Assembly (NCBI RefSeq): GCF_041737845.1
Contig: NZ_JBGSQX010000025.1
Location: forward strand, 1-64,000
Origin: Desulfococcus sp041737845
GTDB taxonomy: Bacteria > Desulfobacterota > Desulfobacteria > Desulfobacterales > Desulfococcaceae
Length of the DNA stretch: 64,000 bases
Reading direction: 5' to 3'
A program made the position numbers and the translations under genes. Shown piece after piece: positions 32,863-41,573 of the stretch. Position 1 is the first letter of the stretch. Every line of letters begins with the position of its first letter. The notes under the pieces are model-generated. The model was not told the DNA's origin. It saw nothing but the letters and a program-made list of their open reading frames with translations, and did not search any database.

Positions 32863-34008
32863 TTACTCCATGCGCCGGGTCTGCGGAAGGCGAACAGAAA
32901 ACATGGTTCCCACCCCTTTTTCGGACCGTACGTCGATGGTTCCGCCATGCTCGGCGATGATTTTCTTGGTGATCATCAGCCCGAGTCCGGTCCCGTCATA
33001 TCCTTTCGTGCTGAAAAAGTTACGGAAAAGCTTGTTTTTGACATCTTCGTCCATCCCGCAGCCGGTGTCTTCCACCTGGTATTCGACGGCCCACCCCTTG
33101 GGCCGCAGGGTTCGAAGATGAATGTCCTTTTCTTTGAGGGTGCACCGAATGTCCATGCACGCATACATGGCATTGGTGACAAGGTTCAGCAGGGCGCGGT
33201 GCATCCCCTCGGGATCGAGCCATATGTAGGGGAGATTCTCGTCAACGCTCAAATTGAAGGTGATGCCGTATTCCCGCGCCTGGGGTTTGATGAGTTCGTA
33301 AATCTCCCGCGCCGGGCCGTTGGGGTCGCAGTGCTGGTAATTGGGGGTCCGTTCGCTGGCGAAATTCAGCAGCTCGACGGCGACATTGTTGATCTTTTTG
33401 ACATTCTTCTTGACGATTTTCCAGCCCTTCCGAATGTACTGCTTGTTTCCCAGCTCGAACCCCTTGTCCAGCACGAACACGCCCCCGGCCAGCGCCCCGG
33501 TGATGTTCTTGATGGCATGAGACAACCCGGCCGCCGTCTGCCCGACGGCCGCCAGACGCTCCGCCTCCAGCAGCTTCCGGGTTTTTTCCTCGACCAGCCG
33601 CTCCAGGTTCTCGGTGTACATTTTGAGCTGCTTTTTCATGAGGATCCGCTCGTTGGCGCGCCTGATGGCGATCTCCAGGATATCGTCATTGATGGGTTTG
33701 GTGATGAAATCCGTTGCCTCGTATTTCAGGCTTTTCACGGCAAGCTCCATATCCCCGTGCCCGGTGATCATGATCACCTCGGTGTCGGGGGCCCGCCGCT
33801 TGATCTCCCGCAGAAGCTCTATGCCGTCCAGGCCCGGCATTTTGATGTCGGTCAGCACCAGGGGCGGAAGCTCCCGGTCAAACATCTCCAGGGCGTCCTG
33901 GCCGTCTTTCGCGGAAAAGATCTGATACCCCATATCCGTCAGGACAATGCCCAGAATATCCCGGATATCCTCTTCGTCATCGACCAGCAATATCTTATTT
34001 TTTTCCAT
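32863..34008 (-). CDS. Response receiver-histidine kinase hybrid
   Basis: A 381-aa soluble protein. An N-terminal receiver (VDDEEDIRDIL, phosphoacceptor Asp in VLTDIKMPGLDG, switch residues MITGHGD, Lys in FITKPI) is joined by a coiled coil (ENLERLVEEKTRKLLEAERL) to a kinase core. The phosphoacceptor is His in TAAGLSHAIKNITGAL, followed by NLVTNAM, DTGCGMDED and GTGLGL motifs. The arrangement suggests a relay in which the receiver gates the kinase. It overlaps the upstream kinase gene by 14 bases and precedes the NarL-type gene by 52. Confidence 0.9.
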   Translation of the reverse strand: MEKNKILLVDDEEDIRDILGIVLTDMGYQIFSAKDGQDALEMFDRELPPLVLTDIKMPGLDGIELLREIKRRAPDTEVIMITGHGDMELAVKSLKYEATDFITKPINDDILEIAIRRANERILMKKQLKMYTENLERLVEEKTRKLLEAERLAAVGQTAAGLSHAIKNITGALAGGVFVLDKGFELGNKQYIRKGWKIVKKNVKKINNVAVELLNFASERTPNYQHCDPNGPAREIYELIKPQAREYGITFNLSVDENLPYIWLDPEGMHRALLNLVTNAMYACMDIRCTLKEKDIHLRTLRPKGWAVEYQVEDTGCGMDEDVKNKLFRNFFSTKGYDGTGLGLMITKKIIAEHGGTIDVRSEKGVGTMFSVRLPQTRRME

Positions 34009-35548
34009 AACCCGTTTCTTGCGTCAGTTGATGGATGGGGAATTCGAGATGGAAACACGCCCCGCCGTGAGAGGAGTTTCCCAATCGTATATCCCCTTGA
34101 AAATCCTTGACGATTCCGTAACTGATCGATAGCCCCAGCCCGGTGCCCTTGCCCACGGCCTTGGTCGTGAAAAAGGGTTCGAAAATCTTATCCTGAATCC
34201 CCTGGGGGATGCCCGTCCCGGTGTCCTCCACCTCGACGACGACCTTCTTGCCTTTCAAGGCCGTTCTCAAGAAAATCTTCTTGTCGGGGGGGCCGATCGG
34301 CGCCTCTTCGGTCCACCGCGCCTCGATGCCGTCCCGGGCATTGACCAGAAGATTGATCATCACCTGCTCCAGCCTGCCGGCATCCGCCATGATGACGGGA
34401 AGGTTCTTCTGAATCTCCCAAACCATCTCTATCTGCCTCAGCTTCAACTGCTGGCTGAAGATTTCATAGGCCCTCTCCAGGACATCGTTGATCTGCACCT
34501 TCTCGAGACGCATATCGGACTTCCGGGCAAACTCCCTCATATGATTGATGATCCGATTTGCCCGATCGATGTTGTTGCTGATCTTTTCGGACATGTTATG
34601 GAGGATTTCCGTCGGGATGGGCTCCTTCTGACCGACCTTCTTCATGAAGAAGTTGCTGGCCATCTTGATGACGGTGAGCGGCTGATTCAGTTCGTGGGCC
34701 ACGCCGGTCGCCATCTCCCCCAGGGTGGCCAGCTTGCTGGCCTGGGAAAGCTGCTGTTCGGCTTCAAGCCGCTTGGTGATGTCGTTCAGCGTCACCAGCA
34801 GCACATGCTGGCCCAGGAATTCGGTGGGGGAAATCCGGATGTTGACGAAGCGGACAGCCCCGTTCTTGCCCATTTGCTTGACCTGGTTGATCTCCTTGGC
34901 CTTGTTGAGATTAAACTCGTAATGTGATTTGTCTTCGTCCATGAAAAAATCGAGGAACGACCGGCTGATCATCTCCGATTGGGCGTATCCGTAAACCGCC
35001 TCGACGCTCTGGTTGCAGTCCAGGATCCGGTGGGAATCCGGATCGAGGACGAAAACAGGATTGGGGATATTGTTGAAAATGGCATAATATTTCTTTTCAG
35101 ACCGGGCCAGTTCCTCCTCAAGCTCCTTGCGGTGGGTCACATCCAGGCACATCTCAATGGCGCCCGTGATTTCCCCCTTGGCATTCCGGAGGGGCGCAGT
35201 CTTGACAATCCAGAATTTTTTCGACCCGTCCCTGTTGGTGCGCTCCTCTTCGCTGTAATGGTCCTTGCCGTCCTTGAAGGTTCTGGCAACCGGGCAGGCG
35301 ACACATTTCTCGTGACGCCCCTTGTAGACGGTATAGCAGTATTTCCCCTGGGTAATATCGAAGGACTCGGCAAATTCCCGGTTGTATTGAATGATCTCGT
35401 AATTCTTGTTCTGTATGGAGATGGTGCACGGAACACTTTCGAAGAGGATGCGATATTCCTGCCGCTGCCGGATCAGCTTGAGAATCAGGATGAACAAAAC
35501 AGATCCAACTGCTAAAAAAAACGATACAATTAGAATGGTAATCTTCAC
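33995..35548 (-). CDS. Membrane-anchored PAS-PAS sensor histidine kinase
   Basis: A 517-aa kinase. One N-terminal membrane helix (ILIVSFFLAVGSVLFILIL) is followed by two PAS domains (about 35-150 and 155-265). The first PAS has the Cys motif KYCYTVYKGRHEKCVACPV. The core has His in ATGVAHELNQPLTVIK, the N-box VMINLLVNARDGIEA and the G-box GKGTGLGLSISYG. The GTG at 35548 is preceded by GAGGAG. It is co-transcribed with the hybrids on either side. The Cys cluster is a candidate redox or metal sensor. Confidence 0.92.
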   Translation of the reverse strand: MKITILIVSFFLAVGSVLFILILKLIRQRQEYRILFESVPCTISIQNKNYEIIQYNREFAESFDITQGKYCYTVYKGRHEKCVACPVARTFKDGKDHYSEEERTNRDGSKKFWIVKTAPLRNAKGEITGAIEMCLDVTHRKELEEELARSEKKYYAIFNNIPNPVFVLDPDSHRILDCNQSVEAVYGYAQSEMISRSFLDFFMDEDKSHYEFNLNKAKEINQVKQMGKNGAVRFVNIRISPTEFLGQHVLLVTLNDITKRLEAEQQLSQASKLATLGEMATGVAHELNQPLTVIKMASNFFMKKVGQKEPIPTEILHNMSEKISNNIDRANRIINHMREFARKSDMRLEKVQINDVLERAYEIFSQQLKLRQIEMVWEIQKNLPVIMADAGRLEQVMINLLVNARDGIEARWTEEAPIGPPDKKIFLRTALKGKKVVVEVEDTGTGIPQGIQDKIFEPFFTTKAVGKGTGLGLSISYGIVKDFQGDIRLGNSSHGGACFHLEFPIHQLTQETGYGKK

Positions 35549-35569
35549 GGCGACTCCTCGCTCAAACGA

Positions 35570-37051
35570 TCACCGCGGCGTTTCCGGCTGAACCCTCGGG
35601 AGCCTGATCCGGAACCGGCTCCCCTTTCCCGGTTCCGATTCCACGGAAATCCGCCCGCCATGCTGATCGACCATTTTTTGGGCGATGAACAGCCCGAGGC
35701 CCGTGCCCTTGTTTCCCTTGCTGGAGAAAAAGAGGGTGAACATCTTTTCCCGGGCTTCCCTGTCCATGCCGATGCCGTCGTCCTGGACCTCGAACAGGAC
35801 CACGTCCGGCTCCCCCTTGACGGTAAACACGACCTGGTGGGAGGTTTTGTCCGGGTGCTCGCTGCAGGCATCGACGGCGTTTTCGAGAATATTGACCAAG
35901 GCCGCCGTCGCCACATCCGGATCGATTTCCATCAACCCCGGATCAGGATCGAACATCCGCACGAAATGAACCCCCGCGCTTTCGGCTTTGGGGACGACCG
36001 TGTTTGCGACGCCCTCGGCAAAGGAGAGCACCTCGACCTGCTCGGTGTGCAGTTCACGGGTTTTGGCGTAGTAGAGGATGTCGAGGACCTGCTTGCGGAG
36101 CCGGATCCCCATCTGCCTGATGATGTCCATCCCCTCCTCGACCAATGCCGTGTCTTCCTTCCGGAGGCCCGACCGGAGCATGTATATGCCTCCGTCTATA
36201 CCGGTCAGGAGACCTTTCACACCGTGGGACACAGAGCTGATCAGAAGGCCCAGACTGGTGAGCTGATCCTGAAGCTGGCGGATCTGGGTGATGTCGACGG
36301 ACATCTCCATGACATGGGTGATCCGGCCGTCGGCGTCCCGCAGGGGCGCCGTGGTGATGAGCACGTTGTACTGACGGCCGTCCTTCGCCGTCACGACAGT
36401 CTCGGAGCGGTGCGTCAGACCGTCCTCGAAGGTCATGAGCACCGGACAGTCGGCGCAGGGCTCCGTCCGGTGCTTGTAGGTGCTGTAACAGCTCAGTCCG
36501 CCGGCGTCGCCGAAGTGGGATTTAAAAAGGCGGTTGCTCTCGGTGATTCTGAGGTCATGATCCTGGACGGTGATGTAGCAGGGCGCCGCCTCGAAAAGTT
36601 GGTGGAATTTGTGCCGGGTGGCCCGAAGCTCCTCCTGGACCAGGCGGTGAAGGTGCTCCGTGTGTTCCCGGATCTGCCCGCGCATCACGATTTTTTCCCA
36701 GGCGCGGTTGACGGCCATATCGAGAAAGTCATGATTGATGGGCTTGGTGATGAAATCGGTGGCCTCGAACTTCAAGCTCTTGATGGCCAGATCAAGGTCG
36801 CCGTGACCGGTGATCATGATGACCTCGGTGCCGGGCTCCTCTTTTTTGATCTCCCTCAGGAGATCGATGCCGTCGATGCCCGGCATCTTGATGTCCGTGA
36901 TCACCAGGGGGGGACGCGACCGGCGGAACAGGTCCAGGGCCTCCACTCCGTCCGCGGCCAACTGGACCGCATACCCCGAATCGGCGAGATAAATGGAAAG
37001 AATTTCCCGGATATCGTCTTCGTCATCTACCAGCAAAAGCCGTTTTTCCAT
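35570..37051 (-). CDS. Receiver-PAS-histidine kinase hybrid
   Basis: A 493-aa soluble protein. The receiver (1-125) has VDDEDDIREIL and TDIKMPGIDG. A PAS domain (about 150-265) carries LSCYSTYKHRTEPCADCPV, the same Cys pattern as the neighbouring kinase. The kinase core has LISSVSHGVKGLLTGIDGG, ALVNILENAVDAC and GTGLGLFIAQ. The ATG at 37051 is used; the frame to 37081 adds ten residues of no apparent worth. It starts the three-kinase unit. Confidence 0.9.
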   Translation of the reverse strand: MEKRLLLVDDEDDIREILSIYLADSGYAVQLAADGVEALDLFRRSRPPLVITDIKMPGIDGIDLLREIKKEEPGTEVIMITGHGDLDLAIKSLKFEATDFITKPINHDFLDMAVNRAWEKIVMRGQIREHTEHLHRLVQEELRATRHKFHQLFEAAPCYITVQDHDLRITESNRLFKSHFGDAGGLSCYSTYKHRTEPCADCPVLMTFEDGLTHRSETVVTAKDGRQYNVLITTAPLRDADGRITHVMEMSVDITQIRQLQDQLTSLGLLISSVSHGVKGLLTGIDGGIYMLRSGLRKEDTALVEEGMDIIRQMGIRLRKQVLDILYYAKTRELHTEQVEVLSFAEGVANTVVPKAESAGVHFVRMFDPDPGLMEIDPDVATAALVNILENAVDACSEHPDKTSHQVVFTVKGEPDVVLFEVQDDGIGMDREAREKMFTLFFSSKGNKGTGLGLFIAQKMVDQHGGRISVESEPGKGSRFRIRLPRVQPETPR

Positions 37052-37305
37052 ACAACACCACCCGCTAGAATGTTTAGGCATCGGAGCCGCGGCAAGAAAC
37101 CGCTGATCGAGATTGCATCGGATACCGGTTCGCCTGCAGGACGCATCGGCGAACCCGTGTCAGGGGCCATGCCGGTGGATGCAGCGAGGTATGGAGCTGC
37201 AAAAGTGCAAGATAAGCGATGGGGTCTTGCCGCCCCCCTTATACCCTGAAGGGATCGCTGAAGGCAACGTGGAAGAGACGATTGGATACCGTGGAAAGGA
37301 ATGAA

Positions 37306-37710
37306 TCAAGCCGCCGGCCGAATCAGGGTTTCTGCGATTTCCAGCAGTTCATCCGGGTTGGGCGGCTTTTCGACATAGGCTTCGGGTTCGGGGATGGCAT
37401 CGTCCGGCTGGATGTTCATCATCTTCAAATAGTGAAAAAAGGTCTGCTTCCCTACCCCGGAGAGCATCAGAACGGGGATATGCTTCAGATCCGCATCGGA
37501 TTTCAGGTGCCGGTACATCAGGACACCCCCTTCGCCCGGCATCATGATATCCAGGACGATCAGGTCCGGAAGCAGCTTCCTGGCTTTGGCCAGCCCGTCT
37601 TTTCCGTCCCTCGCCGCGAAAGCTTCGTATCCACCCGTCTCGAACACCGTGGAGATAAAGATTCTCATGTCCAGTTCATCGTCTACAACCAGAACCTTCT
37701 TCTTGTCCAT
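37306..37710 (-). CDS. Stand-alone response receiver
   Basis: A 134-aa CheY-like protein: VVDDELDMRIF, phosphoacceptor Asp in LIVLDIMMPGEGG, and Lys in YVEKPPNPDEL. The loop LSGVGKQTFFHYLKMMNIQPDDAIPEPE is longer than in CheY, a variant seen in Desulfobacterota single-domain receivers. No output domain, so it probably acts in a phosphorelay or binds a partner. It lies 43 bases after the stress-protein gene and 254 bases before the kinases. Confidence 0.9.
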   Translation of the reverse strand: MDKKKVLVVDDELDMRIFISTVFETGGYEAFAARDGKDGLAKARKLLPDLIVLDIMMPGEGGVLMYRHLKSDADLKHIPVLMLSGVGKQTFFHYLKMMNIQPDDAIPEPEAYVEKPPNPDELLEIAETLIRPAA

Positions 37711-37753
37711 GCATACCCCGCGATGTAAGCCGTTTCCCCGATACCGTGGCAGA

Positions 37754-38677
37754 TCAGTCAGAAACCTTGTCCGGACGGTTCACGCTCGCCACCGGGCAGG
37801 AGGCCCTCAGCACGACCTGCTCCACGGTGCTCCCCAGAAGGGCCAGCTCCGGATCGATCTCCCGGGTGTGATGGGCCATGACGATAAGATCCCCGTTTTT
37901 CTCGCGGGCATACTTCAATACCTCGACATAGGGGATACCCTCCCAGATCTCTATTTCATAGTTGTCGTAGCCGTCCATCTGGGATTCGTATTTCAGTTCC
38001 ATCTTTCTCCGGGCGGCCTTGATCATCCCTTCGATCTCCGACTGTTCAAGGACGGTTCCCGACTGTACGCTGCTGAGATCCAAGGCATGGAACATGTAGA
38101 GCTTGGCCCCGATCTCCTTGCAGAGCTTGAGCGCGAATTTGAAGGCGGAATCGGAGGCCTTGGTAAAATCCGTTCCGAAGATGATGTTGGAGAAGTACCA
38201 GAGGCAGGTGGTGCAGGGACGGCTGACGATCAGGACCGGGGACCGCGAGGATTTGGCCACCTTCTGCATGGTGCTGCCCACGATGCTTCGATAGCGCGTG
38301 GCACCGGGGTCTTCCTGCCGGGAATGCGCCCCCATGACGACCAGATCGACATCCTCTTTCCGCATATACCGAAGAATCTCGGTATGGGGTACCCCCACCA
38401 CGGGCAACATCTTGCCCTCCACGCCCGATGCCTTGATCTGGTCGGCATAATAGGTCTTCATTTCATCCCTGACCCACTCCACGTAGTCCCCGTCCACATT
38501 GTCTTCCTCACCGGTCCTGCTGTCGGTGACCGTGGCGCTGAACCCGCGCGACGGACGACCGAAAACATGGAGGACGGTCAGTTCAGACTGATATTTTTTG
38601 GCCAGATCGAAGGCGACATGGGCCGCGTTGTCACATGCGGGCGTGGCCGTCGTTGCAAATAATATTTTCTTAAACAT
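37754..38677 (-). CDS. Universal stress protein, two UspA domains
   Basis: A 307-aa cytoplasmic protein with two UspA folds (about 1-150 and 155-300). The first has the nucleotide-binding GAHSRQEDPGATRYRSIVGSTMQKVAKSSRSPVLIV, in the expected G-2x-G-9x-G(S/T) style. The second repeats it in weaker form (MAHHTREIDPELALLGSTVEQVVLRASCPVASV). A Cys-rich segment (RPCTTCLWYF) lies between them. GAGGAGG precedes the ATG. Its place just after hmcF and the 179-aa gene suggests a role tied to energy status. Confidence 0.93.
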   Translation of the reverse strand: MFKKILFATTATPACDNAAHVAFDLAKKYQSELTVLHVFGRPSRGFSATVTDSRTGEEDNVDGDYVEWVRDEMKTYYADQIKASGVEGKMLPVVGVPHTEILRYMRKEDVDLVVMGAHSRQEDPGATRYRSIVGSTMQKVAKSSRSPVLIVSRPCTTCLWYFSNIIFGTDFTKASDSAFKFALKLCKEIGAKLYMFHALDLSSVQSGTVLEQSEIEGMIKAARRKMELKYESQMDGYDNYEIEIWEGIPYVEVLKYAREKNGDLIVMAHHTREIDPELALLGSTVEQVVLRASCPVASVNRPDKVSD

Positions 38678-38680
38678 TGT

Positions 38681-39220
38681 TTACCTCCTCAATTCACAGG
38701 CCATCAGCGTCCCCTGAAAGCCAAGTTCCCATAGAATCCCGTCAATCAATTCAAAGAGATTGAAAACCGTGTCAAACGCCAGCACATCCACCCGATCGCC
38801 GAAAACGATATGCTTCAGGCGACCCAGCTTGACCGGCATATCCAGCAGGTTCTCCAGAGGGACGGACCTGAGCATCACCGCCTCCCCGCCGTCAGCCACG
38901 CCGTAAAAGGAGTTGTAGATTTCCACACGGGGCTTTCCCGGAAATCCGATCATCTCGACGTTCTTTGCAAACTCAAGAAACCTGAACCCGTCGTAGACAC
39001 ATCCCGATTCCGGGCTCTTGCGGCACTGTTCCAGATAGGAAGATAAAAACGCATTCAATTTCTGGTAGACCGTATACCGCTCCAGCATCCGGAAAACACT
39101 TCTGAGCGTGCATCCGTCCTCGAGAACCACCTGGCAGCCAAGGTACATCAGGGGGTCGGCTTCCGCCGTTTTGCCCCCTTCCGCCAGGGCACCGTCACCT
39201 TTCAGCGTGACCTGATCCAT
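38681..39220 (-). CDS. Conserved unknown protein in the hmc operon
   Basis: A 179-aa protein I do not recognise. It has no membrane helix, signal peptide or Cys cluster. Notable segments are YLGCQVVLEDGCTLRSVFRMLERY near 26-50, FLEFAKNVEMIGFPGKPRVEIYNSF, and a C-terminal stretch FDTVFNLFELIDGILWELGFQG. It starts 9 bases after hmcF and ends 3 bases before the stress-protein gene, so it is translated from the hmc transcript. It occupies the place of rrf genes in Desulfovibrio vulgaris but is not a receiver or Rrf2-type regulator. Confidence 0.75.
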   Translation of the reverse strand: MDQVTLKGDGALAEGGKTAEADPLMYLGCQVVLEDGCTLRSVFRMLERYTVYQKLNAFLSSYLEQCRKSPESGCVYDGFRFLEFAKNVEMIGFPGKPRVEIYNSFYGVADGGEAVMLRSVPLENLLDMPVKLGRLKHIVFGDRVDVLAFDTVFNLFELIDGILWELGFQGTLMACELRR

Positions 39221-39229
39221 GTTTTGAGA

Positions 39230-40624
39230 TTATTCCTCCTCAGGCGGCTTCATATGTTCCGGAACGATGACCATTTTCAGCAGGAGCGGCTTGAGGAAGC
39301 TCCATCGGATGCCGACCTCGAAGACCTCCTCCAGGTCGCGGATGGCATCCCAGCAGTTGTGACACGGCGAGATGACCAGCTTTGCGCCGGTGGCCAGAAT
39401 CTGATCCTTCTTGACCACCAACCCGATGTTCCGCTCTTTGCGGTACCGGCCGATACCGTTGAATCCGCCGCCGCCGCCGCAGCAGAAATTGTGCTCACGG
39501 TTGGGGGTCATTTCCCGGAAATCCTCGGCAATATAGCTCATGATCTCCCGGGCGCATTCGGCCAGACCGGCGTTGCGGATATAGTTGCAGGAGTCCTGGT
39601 AGGTGACCGGCTCCTTGATCCGCTTGGCCGGATCGATTTTGAGCTTGCCGGTCCGGAGGGCCTCGGCCACCCATTCGACGTAATGGAAGCTCGGAATGGG
39701 GGTCTGCCCGTCCTTCAGGCCGGCCCAGTAGGGCCCTTCGATGACCGTCGCGCGATAGGCGTGGCCGCACTCCGTAACGACCATCCGCTTGGGATTCAGG
39801 CGCTTCATGGCGTCGTAGACCGACTGGACCTGCAGCTTGCAGCCTTCCCAGTCGCCGGCGAACATGGCGAGACTGGTCTCTTCCCACCCTTCGCTGGGAA
39901 CCGTCCAGTCCTCACCGGCGATGTGGAAGAGAATGGCGGCCTCCGCTAAATCTTCCGGGTAGTGCTTGGGTTCCCGGGCGTTGACCGTATAGAGGATCTC
40001 CGCGTTCTCCTTGTCGATGGGGATTTCCAGGCCCGGCCAGTCTTCACCGTATTCGTCGGCCATCCAGGTGCAGGTGTCGACCCAGTCCTCGGTGGTGACG
40101 TCCATCTGGGCGCGGAATATCCGGTGCATGCCGGAGCCGATCTTCATCTCCCAGGGGATGAACCCCTGCTGAAAACACAGGCCCCGGACATAGCCGAACA
40201 TGACGCCCATATCGATGCCGAAGGGACAGTAGAGACCGCACCGGTTGCAGCAGGTGCATTTGGACCATGCGGTATCCATGACCATCTGCATGAAGGCGTT
40301 GTCGACCTTCCCCTTTCGTTTGACGATCTCCCCGAGGGTCGACTGGATCTTGTAGGACGGCACCTGTTTGGGGTCTTTTTTGTTGGCCAGGTAGAGGAAA
40401 CAGCTGTCGGAACACAGGCCGCAGTGGGCGCAGATCTCAAGCCAGGTCTTGATGCGCGACTTGGCGTTGATGGTTTTCTGGATGGTATTCCACAGCAGCG
40501 CCTGATCGACATCCAGACTCTTCATTTCCTCATAATATTGTTTACCGCCCTTATCATTGAGGAGCTCTTGAAGCTGCTCCAGGGTATTGACGGGTTCTCT
40601 ATTGCAGAGCTTGCCTAATGCCAT
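39230..40624 (-). CDS. hmcF: HmcF, cytoplasmic HdrD-like Fe-S subunit of the Hmc complex
   Basis: A 464-aa subunit on the cytoplasmic side. The N-terminal half has two [4Fe-4S] motifs (CAHCGLCSDSC and CTCCNRCGLYCP). The C-terminal half has two CCG domains of the heterodisulfide reductase D type (CGHAYRAT ... CNYIRNAGL and NFCCGGGGGFNGIG ... SPCHNCWD), which can hold a non-cubane [4Fe-4S] cluster. It would pass electrons to or from a cytoplasmic disulfide or sulfite-reduction partner. The length matches HmcF/TmcB/DsrK-type proteins; position after hmcE decides the name. Confidence 0.92.
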   Translation of the reverse strand: MALGKLCNREPVNTLEQLQELLNDKGGKQYYEEMKSLDVDQALLWNTIQKTINAKSRIKTWLEICAHCGLCSDSCFLYLANKKDPKQVPSYKIQSTLGEIVKRKGKVDNAFMQMVMDTAWSKCTCCNRCGLYCPFGIDMGVMFGYVRGLCFQQGFIPWEMKIGSGMHRIFRAQMDVTTEDWVDTCTWMADEYGEDWPGLEIPIDKENAEILYTVNAREPKHYPEDLAEAAILFHIAGEDWTVPSEGWEETSLAMFAGDWEGCKLQVQSVYDAMKRLNPKRMVVTECGHAYRATVIEGPYWAGLKDGQTPIPSFHYVEWVAEALRTGKLKIDPAKRIKEPVTYQDSCNYIRNAGLAECAREIMSYIAEDFREMTPNREHNFCCGGGGGFNGIGRYRKERNIGLVVKKDQILATGAKLVISPCHNCWDAIRDLEEVFEVGIRWSFLKPLLLKMVIVPEHMKPPEEE

Positions 40625-40702
40625 AATGGATACCTCGTTATCTCTGTAATCCGTTTCAGGCGGCCCGTGACGCCCGAGCGCCGTCCGCCGTTATTCGCCA
40701 TG

Positions 40703-41392
40703 CTACCACGCCATCCCCTTGCTTTTCATGCCGCCGCGCTTGATGCCATAATCCATGCCGATCTGCATTCTGGTCATGAAGAAAAGAACGAAATGGGAAA
40801 GTTTGGTGAAGGGTATGGCCACCAGCAGGATCTCGCTACTGATAATATGGGAGATGAGCCAGAAATTGTAGTTCCCGATCCGGTGGGCCGCCAGAAATCC
40901 TGTCAGGAAGGGCGCCACGGCGATGGCGAGAACCAGGTAGTCATACCAGGTCGTGATGATCCGCACCTCGGGGAGCGCCAGACGCCTCAGAACGAGTAAG
41001 ACCGCGGCCACCATCACACCGATGGTCAGCATGTCGGCGCTGAAATCGGATATGGTGGGAAGACTGAAGCCGAACCGTTCATTGAGCAGGATCGAATGCC
41101 CCTGCAAAAAGATGGGCACGACCAGGAGCCCGATGTGGAAGGTGAAAAAGATGATCGTAAAAAACGGATAAAACCGCCAGCTGTGCGTTCCGAAGGGTAT
41201 CAGCCACGAGACGATCGACCGAACGGCGCCCCGGATGCCTTGTTTTCGATGAGCGGTATATGCGACACGGTCCAGTTGCCAGTCCAGTCCTTTGACATAG
41301 AGGACGGCCCGTGCAATGACCCCGATGAAGAAGATGCCGAATGCCACCCACGCCACCGGACCGGTTACCAGTTTGTATATATCCATCTCCAT
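40703..41392 (-). CDS. hmcE: HmcE, cytochrome b-type membrane subunit (NarI-like)
   Basis: A 229-aa inner-membrane protein with five or six helices and the His residues that bind haem b in NarI/DsrM-like proteins (FTFHIGLLVVPIF, HIISSEILLVAI, KLSHFVLFF). It begins with the family-typical VTGPVAWVAFGIFFIGVIAR. AAGGAG lies 6 bases before the ATG. In the complex it would carry electrons between the HmcC/HmcB side and HmcF. Confidence 0.9.
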   Translation of the reverse strand: MEMDIYKLVTGPVAWVAFGIFFIGVIARAVLYVKGLDWQLDRVAYTAHRKQGIRGAVRSIVSWLIPFGTHSWRFYPFFTIIFFTFHIGLLVVPIFLQGHSILLNERFGFSLPTISDFSADMLTIGVMVAAVLLVLRRLALPEVRIITTWYDYLVLAIAVAPFLTGFLAAHRIGNYNFWLISHIISSEILLVAIPFTKLSHFVLFFMTRMQIGMDYGIKRGGMKSKGMAW

Positions 41393-41417
41393 TATTATCT
41401 CCTTTTATGCCGACGCG

Positions 41418-41549
41418 TTAATCGTCATCTCTGTCGGTTAGGAAACGCCAGAACGCCATGATGCTGATCAGCGCCAACACCATGATGATATAGACGACCC
41501 CTTTGGTGTGGGTCATGAAATCCTGAAGCGTAAAATAAATATTTTCCAT
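41418..41549 (-). CDS. hmcD: HmcD, small single-helix subunit
   Basis: A 43-aa protein that is easily missed because of its length. It starts MENIYFTLQDFMTHTKGVVY, has one membrane helix (VVYIIMVLALISIMAFWRFL) and ends TDRDDD. GGAGG lies about 8 bases before the ATG. It falls exactly between hmcC and hmcE with about 25-base gaps on either side, matching the place of hmcD in Desulfovibrio vulgaris. Confidence 0.88.
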   Translation of the reverse strand: MENIYFTLQDFMTHTKGVVYIIMVLALISIMAFWRFLTDRDDD

Positions 41550-41573
41550 AACATGGTCCTCCAAGGTCCGTTA

